Below are positions 47,689-53,044 of a stretch of DNA of 53,044 nt, piece after piece. The translations under genes were made by a program, and so were the position numbers. The DNA is from CAZGBT01 sp964524025 (GTDB lineage Archaea; Aenigmatarchaeota; Aenigmatarchaeia; CG10238-14; EX4484-224), in NCBI GenBank assembly GCA_964524025.1, contig CAZGBT010000006.1, positions 1 through 53,044 of the forward strand. The letters are read 5' to 3'. Below the pieces are notes generated by a model. It ran no database searches. It saw only the letters and a list, made by a program, of their open reading frames with translations, and had not been told where the DNA came from. The first letter of the stretch is position 1, and each line of letters begins with the position of its first letter.

Positions 47689-48053
47689 ATTTCTGTCGCT
47701 AAAACCTCCATTCTCTGCACTATTTGCATCATTTCTTTGCTTACATTCGCTAATGCGCTTTCCAACTCAGCCCTTCTTAATAGTAGAAAAGCGAGAGCAT
47801 CTTCTTTATTTTTTTCCAAAGCAACATTAGCGCCCACTACAACCAAAAACTTATTCTTTTCGACATCGCTTTTCACAAAAACTCTTGAACCTAAAGGCAG
47901 GTAATTTTCCTTTTCACCTAAGTTATTTATGCTATCTATAGTTCTCATAACTTCCATTAGTTGGGAGCTTAGGATATCTCGCTGTTTTGCTAAGACTTCA
48001 AGCCTTGATTTTAACACCAAATATTCTAGAACCTTCTTCTCTTTTTCCTCCAT
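47667..48053 (-). CDS. pfdA: Prefoldin subunit alpha, 128 aa
   Basis: Chaperone subunit with coiled-coil arms around a beta hairpin. Coiled coils are at about 4-42 (EKKVLEYLVLKSRLEVLAKQ) and about 88-126 (ALAFLLLRRAELESALANVS), and the hairpin reads NYLPLGSRVFVKSDV (about 49-63) then FLVVVGANVALEKNKEDA (about 69-86). The GSRVFV...GANVALEK pattern is the alpha-class signature. The ATG is one base from the stop of the upstream HTH gene, so they are co-transcribed. Confidence 0.93.
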   Translation of the reverse strand: MEEKEKKVLEYLVLKSRLEVLAKQRDILSSQLMEVMRTIDSINNLGEKENYLPLGSRVFVKSDVEKNKFLVVVGANVALEKNKEDALAFLLLRRAELESALANVSKEMMQIVQRMEVLATEIQKLVGK

Positions 48054-48054
48054 A

Positions 48055-48525
48055 CTAAACTTCTAATCCAAATTCCTTCCTTGCTATATCTCTTAATATC
48101 CTTATTAAGTTAACGAGTTGCGACTTTTTTATAGCAACTGCCCCTACAGACCTAAACTTACTGCTACTTCTTATTAAACTGTCATGCTTTGTTTGATTTA
48201 ATCTTACAAACTCCTCCTCTCCAGGATATCTTGGCTTAAAAACATCTATCCAAATTTTGTCACCAGGTCCTTGGTCTATCCTTCCTACAAACTTGCTGGG
48301 ACCTACTGAATAAAAAATCTTAGCAGGACCTTTTTCTTCATAGTTAACCTTCTTTTCTATTAGCATTCTCTCCAATATCTTTGCTACAGTATGTCTATTA
48401 AGGCCTAAAGCTTTCGAAATATCTGCTATTGTCATACCCCTTATTGCAGCATCTAATAGCTTAAGAATTCTTTTAGCATTTTCCGTGTCGTACTCAAAAT
48501 CCTTCGAAGTAAACTTTTTCTTCAT
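48055..48525 (-). CDS. Helix-turn-helix transcription regulator, 156 aa
   Basis: RILKLLDAAIRGMTIADISK (about 19-38) with ALGLNRHTVAKILERMLIEK (about 39-58) forms a winged helix of the ArsR/Lrp/MarR type. The C-terminal half (FYSVGPSKFVGRIDQGPGD, then SSSKFRSVGAVAIKK and NLIRILRDIARKEFG) has no recognised effector domain. It lies upstream of prefoldin alpha by one base and probably regulates or is co-regulated with it. Start ATG at 48525. The gene faces the 242-residue orphan across 100 bases, which are AT-rich. Confidence 0.75.
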   Translation of the reverse strand: MKKKFTSKDFEYDTENAKRILKLLDAAIRGMTIADISKALGLNRHTVAKILERMLIEKKVNYEEKGPAKIFYSVGPSKFVGRIDQGPGDKIWIDVFKPRYPGEEEFVRLNQTKHDSLIRSSSKFRSVGAVAIKKSQLVNLIRILRDIARKEFGLEV

Positions 48526-48625
48526 TTTTGAAATGCACCTCCAAAAAGGATTTAAATTTTTAGTATAAAAAATTTATTGGAAGCTAATGTCTATACAATA
48601 AAGTTTAAATAAAAGGTGGTATAAA

Positions 48626-49354
48626 ATGCCTACTATAACAATCTTTCGAATAGAAGGAAAGTTAGGAAGTTTAGAGGAAATTGTTAAAAGGATAGACAAG
48701 AAAAGCTTTAAGGAAAGTTGGTTTGTAGCCAAAAAATCTAAGTTTAACAAAAACGAAATCTTCATCCAATACTTTTACTACCAAAAACTTGAGGAAGTTC
48801 TAAGGAAAGTCTTAGGAAGCGAGTATGCGGAAGATGTAATAGGATTGCTTAAGGTTAACGGAAAGGTAAGAGTTCTAAAAAGAGTTTATTGCTACATCAA
48901 TACTTTAACAAAAACGCTAGAAGTTTACAGGGGGCCTGATAAGATTACAAGAGAGATAGCAGAAAAACTTGAAAAATTACTTGGCATTAGGCTTAAAAGG
49001 TTAAAGATAAAACCAGAGCAACTTAAACAGATTTATTCTAATTATAGCATCGAACTAAGACAAGCTTTCTTCGAAAATATAAATGGGTTGCAAATGCAAG
49101 TTTTGAAATCAAGAAACCTTGAAAGGAACAAACTATTTGAATTATGCATAAAAAAGTTTTTGCAAAGCCTAAAGGCTATAACTTTCAGGCCAAGGATTAA
49201 AAGTTTGAATCATAATTCTAAATATTACATAACCATAAACGGCGATAGAGGTACCATAAAGTTCTTCCCTAACGGAAAGTTCAAATGGAGACCTAGATTT
49301 GAAATAAGACAAATCCTTTTTGCTGTGGCAAATGTTATTGGGTTACTTCGCTAA
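48626..49354 (+). CDS. Orphan archaeal protein, 242 aa
   Basis: I do not recognise it. The N-terminal strand IFRIEGKLGSLEEIVKRIDK (5-24) and the middle LEEVLRKVLGSEYAEDVIGL are alpha/beta-like, then an alpha-helical region and a C-terminal KYYITINGDRGTIKFFPNGK segment with WRPRFEIRQILFAVANVIGL. It is basic and could bind RNA. ATG at 48626 follows a short AT-rich leader; ggtggtataaa just upstream is a weak ribosome site or TATA. It precedes the eL42-type ribosomal gene on the same strand after 32 bases, so a link to ribosome function is possible. Confidence 0.55.
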   Translation: MPTITIFRIEGKLGSLEEIVKRIDKKSFKESWFVAKKSKFNKNEIFIQYFYYQKLEEVLRKVLGSEYAEDVIGLLKVNGKVRVLKRVYCYINTLTKTLEVYRGPDKITREIAEKLEKLLGIRLKRLKIKPEQLKQIYSNYSIELRQAFFENINGLQMQVLKSRNLERNKLFELCIKKFLQSLKAITFRPRIKSLNHNSKYYITINGDRGTIKFFPNGKFKWRPRFEIRQILFAVANVIGLLR

Positions 49355-49373
49355 CTTTTTATTTTTACTTTTT
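49355..49373 (+). terminator. T-rich stretch ending the 242-residue gene, overlapping the next promoter
   Basis: Directly after the TAA stop come three T runs (cttttt, attttt, cttttt). In archaea such U-rich tracts terminate transcription. The last run merges with tttaaaac, a TATA-like element about 20 bases before the eL42-type ATG, so termination and initiation signals are compressed into one segment. Confidence 0.4.
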
Positions 49374-49386
49374 AAAACAAGATAAC

Positions 49387-49671
49387 ATGAAGATGCCAAA
49401 AAGAGTTAGGATTTTCTGCCCGTTTTGTAGAAAGCATACTATACATACGGTTGAAATAGTAAAGAAAAGGCCAAGAAGTACTCTAAGCGCTGGTCAGAGG
49501 AGATTCTTAAGAAAAATGAAAGGTTACGGAAGCTTCCCGAAAGAAAATCCAAAAGGTAGAGAGAAGCCAACAAAAAAAGTTGATTTAAGATACAAATGCA
49601 CCGAATGTGGAAAGAAACATACGAAGGGTAAAGGTTGGAGGGTAAAGAAGCTGGAGTTAGAGAAAGGCTAA
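49387..49671 (+). CDS. 50S ribosomal protein L44e (eL42), 94 aa
   Basis: Ribosomal large-subunit protein at the E site. MKMPKRVRIFCPFCRKHTIH (1-20) has a C-x2-C pair, and RYKCTECGKKHTKGKGWRVK (about 70-89) the second C-x2-C; GQRRFLRKMKGYGSFPKENP (about 37-56) lies between and holds the conserved GYGS segment of the family. Length is normal. ATG at 49387 is about 20 bases downstream of an AT box (ctttttaaaac). The next gene, SepF, follows after 27 bases on the same strand. Confidence 0.96.
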   Translation: MKMPKRVRIFCPFCRKHTIHTVEIVKKRPRSTLSAGQRRFLRKMKGYGSFPKENPKGREKPTKKVDLRYKCTECGKKHTKGKGWRVKKLELEKG

Positions 49672-49698
49672 TTTAAATAAAAAACTTAAGGATAAATT

Positions 49699-50052
49699 AT
49701 GGGTTTAAAGTTTTTAGAAAAGATAAAGAGGCTAGTTAGTAAGAAAAAGAAAGAAGAAATTATTGAACTTCCAGAAACCAAAGAAGAGGAAAAGAAAGTT
49801 ATGGTAAGAATAGAAAAACTAGGTGGGCTCGCTGATGTAAGAAGGATAGAAAATCTAGTTAAAAAGGGGAATATAGTATTCTTAAGGACTTTAGAACTTC
49901 AAAGAAAAGATTTGGGACAATTCCAAACAAGCGTTCAAAAACTAAAAAGAATCTGCGAACAATATGGCTGGGATATAGCGGGAACTGAAGAAGGTTATAT
50001 AATAGTAACTCCAAGAAGTGTAAGGATAGTGAGAAAAAAAGTTTCAAAATAA
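49699..50052 (+). CDS. sepF: SepF-like cell-division protein, 117 aa
   Basis: Membrane anchor of FtsZ in archaea. The N-terminus GLKFLEKIKRLVSKKKKEEI (2-21) is an amphipathic membrane-binding helix followed by an acidic-basic linker, and the SepF core runs about 33-117: VMVRIEKLGGLADVRRIENL, KKGNIVFLRTLELQRKDLGQ, IAGTEEGYIIVTPRSVRIVR. The size is typical of archaeal SepF. It is downstream of the eL42-type gene. Its 3' end overlaps the convergent NurA gene by 9 bases. No ftsZ lies in the window. Confidence 0.88.
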   Translation: MGLKFLEKIKRLVSKKKKEEIIELPETKEEEKKVMVRIEKLGGLADVRRIENLVKKGNIVFLRTLELQRKDLGQFQTSVQKLKRICEQYGWDIAGTEEGYIIVTPRSVRIVRKKVSK

Positions 50053-51060
50053 CCTCCTTTCCCTTCTCCTTCTTAATAAACCAAAAGACATTAGAGAAGA
50101 AAATAATTCTGCATGCAACAAATCTATTTCCTCCTTTCTCAATCTCGCTATTTGATCAGCCTCTATTAGAATTGAAGGAATACAATAATTTGGATCTATT
50201 ATTAGCGAAAGAATTATTGAAGCTATTTTTTTAGAATCCATAGAATTCGATAAAAATTCTATTCTTAAAGGTCTCTCGAATTCGCTGCTTTTCAAATAAA
50301 ATACTTTTAATGAATTAGGATCCTCTAACTCTGAAAGTATTGGAATAGAAGAAGGATCTGAGGAATAATTTAAAGCTACTGTTTTTTCGTTAGCATCTAA
50401 AAGGTATGAGAGCAAATGCGTATCTCTCATTCTCTCAAGCATAACCTTTTGTTCTGGTTCCTCAAAAATTTTTGAAACTACTTCGCAAAACCTTCTTCCC
50501 CTACTATCCTTAACAATCCCTACCAAACAGCAATTTTTTTCTTTACAAACCTTAAACAGTTCTAACAAAAATTCTTTAAGCTTCGTTAACTCAAGATTAG
50601 CTTTTTCCTGAAAAACGATTGGAGGAATTAGAGAACCATCTAGCATTAGCATGTCTATTTTAAATTTTTTAACGCAATCAATGGCTACTTTTAATTCCTC
50701 TACACTCCTAACTAAGGAGGCTTCCAGTTCAAAATCAAACTCGCTAATTGGGTCAAAAAAGATTTGTAAGTTTGGGGTTGGATTTCTAGATGGATAATAA
50801 ATAACGTCTTTTAATCTCCCTTCTTCAAACTTAAAAATAACACCAACTGCTCTTGTAAGAACTAAGTCTATACCATGGAAAGATTTTTTTATTAAGCCTC
50901 CGTCAACTCCGCAGATAGTTAAGCTTCCTAAATCTGTTTTGCTAACCCTCTCAACTAAATTAACTCTATTTTTAATTAAATTTGCAAACTTAACAACTTT
51001 CTCCTCAAAATTCCTTATCCTTTCTAAAATCTCTCTAGATTTTTCGAAAAAATCATGCAT
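50044..51060 (-). CDS. nurA: NurA-domain 5'-3' nuclease, 338 aa
   Basis: Repair nuclease that normally partners with HerA and Mre11-Rad50 in end resection. The metal-binding Asp53 lies in TICGVDGGLIKKSFHG (48-63). Further acid residues are in MLMLDGSLIPPIVF (about 137-150). Late ILIEADQIARLRKEEIDLLH (about 301-320) is the conserved closing helix. Size and order match the NurA family. It is alone, with no herA, mre11 or rad50 in the window, and divergent from MetRS across 51 bases. Confidence 0.87.
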   Translation of the reverse strand: MHDFFEKSREILERIRNFEEKVVKFANLIKNRVNLVERVSKTDLGSLTICGVDGGLIKKSFHGIDLVLTRAVGVIFKFEEGRLKDVIYYPSRNPTPNLQIFFDPISEFDFELEASLVRSVEELKVAIDCVKKFKIDMLMLDGSLIPPIVFQEKANLELTKLKEFLLELFKVCKEKNCCLVGIVKDSRGRRFCEVVSKIFEEPEQKVMLERMRDTHLLSYLLDANEKTVALNYSSDPSSIPILSELEDPNSLKVFYLKSSEFERPLRIEFLSNSMDSKKIASIILSLIIDPNYCIPSILIEADQIARLRKEEIDLLHAELFSSLMSFGLLRRRRERRLF

Positions 51061-51080
51061 AGTTAATGGTTTTAGGTGAA

Positions 51081-51090
51081 TTATAAAATA
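51081..51090 (+). promoter_or_regulatory. TATA box of metG, overlapping the apparent upstream frame
   Basis: The element ttataaaata is centred about 27 bases before ATG 51112. A GTG start at 51076 would place this element inside the coding region, so the ATG at 51112 (or the ATG at 51121) is the likely leaderless start. Confidence 0.6.
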
Positions 51091-51111
51091 TTATTTAAGC
51101 CTCTTTTCAAA

Positions 51112-52749
51112 ATGAATAAAATGGAAAAAGTCGTAATTACAGCAGCCCTTCCTTATTCTAATGGAGAGATTCATCTAGGTCATTTAGCATCTACTTATTT
51201 GCCTGCAGACATTTTTGCAAGATTTTGCAGGTTAAGAGAGAAAGAAGTTGTTTTCGTTTGCGGAGGCGATGACTATGGAACTCCTATCTTAATAAAAGCT
51301 GAAAAAGAAGGGAAAAGCCCAGAAGAATATGTTGAGTATTGGCACAGAAGGCATAAGGAATCTTTTAAGAAAGCAGAGATAAGCTTCGATTTCTATTATC
51401 AAACCCATTCGGAAGAAAATAGAAAATTAGCCCAACACTTCTTTAAAGTTCTTTATGAAAAGGGATTCATATTCAAGAAAAAGGTTATGCAATTTTATTG
51501 TGAGTTCGACAAAAAGTTTCTTCCAGATAGATATGTTAAGGGTATTTGCCCCTTTTGCGGGGCTGAAGATCAATACGGTGATGGCTGCGAGGTTTGTGGA
51601 AAAACTTACGAACCTACTCAACTTAAAGATCCAAAATGCGCCATTTGTGGAAGAAAGCCAATCTTAAAGGAAAGCGAACATTACTTCTTTAAGCTCTCCG
51701 CATTCTCAGAAAAGCTGAAGGAATGGCTTATTGCTAATAAGAATTTACAAGCAGATGTAAAGAATTATGTTTTAAAATGGATAGAAGAGGGATTAAGAGA
51801 TTGGGATATAACTAGAGATATAAGCTGGGGAGTTCCCATACCGCTAAAAGAAGCTAAAGGAAAAGTTTTGTATGGATGGTTCGAAAATCATCTCGGCTAC
51901 ATTTCCTTTACATTAAAATATCTTAGCGAAAAAGGAGTTGATGGAAAAAAATTTTGGAATTCTGCAACGATTTATCATTTTATAGGAAAAGATATAATTT
52001 ACCATCATTATCTTTTCTTACCAGCAATGAGGATTGCTGAAGGAAGTTTTAAGCTTCCAGATTTTATTCCAGTAAGAGGTCACTTGCTTTTGGAAGGAAA
52101 AAAGTTTTCAAAAAGCAGAGGTTGGTATATAAGTTTAGAGGAATTCTTGAAGAGATTTCCAGCAGATTACTTAAGATTTTATTTAGCTTATGTGACGACT
52201 TACTCACAAAAAGATGTAAATTTGAGCCTAAAAGAATTTCTTGCAAGAATAAATAACGAGCTAGTAGCTAACATAGGGAATTTTATCTATAGAGTCCTCT
52301 CTTTTCTCTGGAAAAATTTTGATGGAATTTTACCGGCTATCGAAAAAGTTGAAAAAATTGATGAGGAATTTAAAAAATCTTTTACTGATTACAAAAGTGA
52401 GATAGAAAGGTTGATGGAAAGTTTGCACTTTGACAAAGCCTTAAAGAAAATACTAGAATTTTCAAGCTTGTGCAACCAATATTTTCAGAGTAAAAAACCT
52501 TGGGAGAGTAAAGATAAAACTTGCATCAACTTGTGCACGAATGCTGTTAAAAATTTGTGCATATACCTCTATCCTTTCATCCCAAACCATATCGAAAAGA
52601 TTTGGAATGTATTAGCTCTTAACAAAAAAATTAATTGGAATTTATTAGAATACGAAATTCCTGCTGGACATAAGATTAATAAGCCTGAAATTCCATTTAA
52701 AAAAATTAAAGAAGAAGAATTGGAAGGATTGATAGGATGGAAGAGATAA
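51112..52749 (+). CDS. metG: Methionyl-tRNA synthetase, 545 aa
   Basis: Charges tRNA-Met. The class I motif HIGH reads HLGH (21-24 from this start) in TAALPYSNGEIHLGHLAST. KFSKS, near residue 330, in EGKKFSKSRGW, is the second signature. A double zinc-knuckle insert holds CPFC, CEVC, and KCAIC (about 145-180). The frame extends upstream to GTG 51076, but a TATA box lies inside that part, so I use ATG 51112; ATG 51121 (MEKVVITAAL) is also possible. The usual C-terminal tRNA-binding domain is missing: it is encoded by the next gene, whose start overlaps this stop by 13 bases. Confidence 0.94.
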   Translation: MNKMEKVVITAALPYSNGEIHLGHLASTYLPADIFARFCRLREKEVVFVCGGDDYGTPILIKAEKEGKSPEEYVEYWHRRHKESFKKAEISFDFYYQTHSEENRKLAQHFFKVLYEKGFIFKKKVMQFYCEFDKKFLPDRYVKGICPFCGAEDQYGDGCEVCGKTYEPTQLKDPKCAICGRKPILKESEHYFFKLSAFSEKLKEWLIANKNLQADVKNYVLKWIEEGLRDWDITRDISWGVPIPLKEAKGKVLYGWFENHLGYISFTLKYLSEKGVDGKKFWNSATIYHFIGKDIIYHHYLFLPAMRIAEGSFKLPDFIPVRGHLLLEGKKFSKSRGWYISLEEFLKRFPADYLRFYLAYVTTYSQKDVNLSLKEFLARINNELVANIGNFIYRVLSFLWKNFDGILPAIEKVEKIDEEFKKSFTDYKSEIERLMESLHFDKALKKILEFSSLCNQYFQSKKPWESKDKTCINLCTNAVKNLCIYLYPFIPNHIEKIWNVLALNKKINWNLLEYEIPAGHKINKPEIPFKKIKEEELEGLIGWKR

Positions 52750-53044
52750 GTTTTGAAGATTTTAAGAAAATAAGAATGAGAGTTGGGAAGGTAGTTAGAG
52801 TAGAAGAAATTCCTGGAGCAAGAAATTTATATAGACTGATAGTAGATTTTGGCGATGAACAGAGACAAGCCATTTCTGGTATAAAAAAGTGGTATAAACC
52901 TGAAGAATTGGTAGGCAAGAAATTTGTTTTTGTAACGAATCTTGAGAAAAAGAAATTTTTTGGAGAAGTTAGCGAATGCATGATTTTAGCTGCTGAAGAC
53001 GATGAGGGAAACTTAGCTTTAATAACTCCTGAAAGGGATATAAA
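52737..53044 (+). CDS. tRNA-binding OB-fold protein (MetRS beta-subunit / CsaA-like), partial
   Basis: Only the first about 102 residues are in the window; the frame is open at the right edge. SFEDFKKIRMRVGKVVRVEE (5-24), then IPGARNLYRLIVDFGDEQRQ (25-44), AISGIKKWYKPEELVGK (about 45-61) and GEVSECMILAAEDDEGNLAL (about 75-94) match the EMAP-II/ARC1-like tRNA-binding domain that forms the C-terminus of many MetRS enzymes. It starts inside the metG stop region with a 13-base overlap, so the two are co-expressed and probably form a complex or act in trans. Confidence 0.88.
   Translation, partial: MEEISFEDFKKIRMRVGKVVRVEEIPGARNLYRLIVDFGDEQRQAISGIKKWYKPEELVGKKFVFVTNLEKKKFFGEVSECMILAAEDDEGNLALITPERDI

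Noticed and set aside
51076..51111. GTG start of MetRS at 51076
   Set aside because: A TATA box at 51081-51090 lies inside it and the family begins near ATG 51112 or 51121.

Overview
The window is archaeal chromosome: AT-rich, very gene-dense, with leaderless-looking genes behind TATA boxes. Its information-processing genes are archaeal: an MCM helicase, TBP, aIF2-beta, eL40, eL44/eL42-type ribosomal protein, prefoldin alpha, Dph2, TrmY, Trm1, NurA, Lhr and SepF. The major pilin begins with a class III signal peptide (GQAAMEYLMTYGWAILV), a form very common in DPANN archaea. A DPANN or deep euryarchaeal host is therefore my best inference, but the sequence alone does not settle it. I see no tRNA, rRNA, CRISPR array or intact insertion sequence. 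No gene-free stretch exceeds about 250 bases. The longest, 46223-46472, holds only a possible coding remnant.

Layout. 1-1503 (minus): 5' end of a mannose-6-phosphate isomerase-type cupin, a zinc-ribbon protein, eL40 and a Ca/Na antiporter. 1538-2113: an AAG-type DNA glycosylase. 2072-5419 (minus): an orphan zinc/winged-helix protein, a stand-alone Cas2-like protein behind a perfect 20-bp palindrome, two coupled orphans, and a thymidylate synthase with an MtrA-like N-terminus. 5534-13040: an UPF0282 hydrolase, orphans (one with atypical composition), two DUF72 proteins, a small HExxH protein, a DRG-like GTPase, a YbaK deacylase and an HIT-like protein. 13110-17175: Lhr helicase, metallophosphoesterase and METTL5-like methyltransferase. 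17150-20698: a PadR repressor divergent from a MacB/FtsX-type ABC exporter, with a palindromic operator between them. 20852-24486: a cation/H+ antiporter with a possible leader peptide, and a Ca2+ P-type ATPase. 24503-27379: TrmY, a dihydroorotate dehydrogenase-like protein and Trm1.

27376-39060 is the most unusual block. It is an uncharacterised pilus-like surface machine: a cysteine-rich pseudopilin, DUF424, a KaiC-type ATPase divergent from a P-loop-less KaiC relative, an overlapping seven-gene run of membrane, pilin and pilin-like proteins (one of 641 residues), a major pilin, two TadB/TadC-type membrane proteins and a TadA/VirB11-type ATPase. 39082-46222 (minus) is replication/transcription/translation: a CBS protein, aIF2-beta, an RPA-like OB protein, MCM with a 500-residue intein, TBP, a PD-(D/E)xK nuclease-like protein and RNase HII. 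46473-53044: a SWIM-domain protein, Dph2, prefoldin alpha, an HTH protein, an orphan, the eL42-type ribosomal protein, SepF, NurA, MetRS and a separately encoded tRNA-binding domain cut by the window end.

The genome is strongly compacted. Co-directional genes often overlap by ATGA, and seven of the eight convergent gene pairs overlap at their 3' ends. The first in-frame start is often TTG or GTG with a better ATG just downstream, so several starts given here are shortened.
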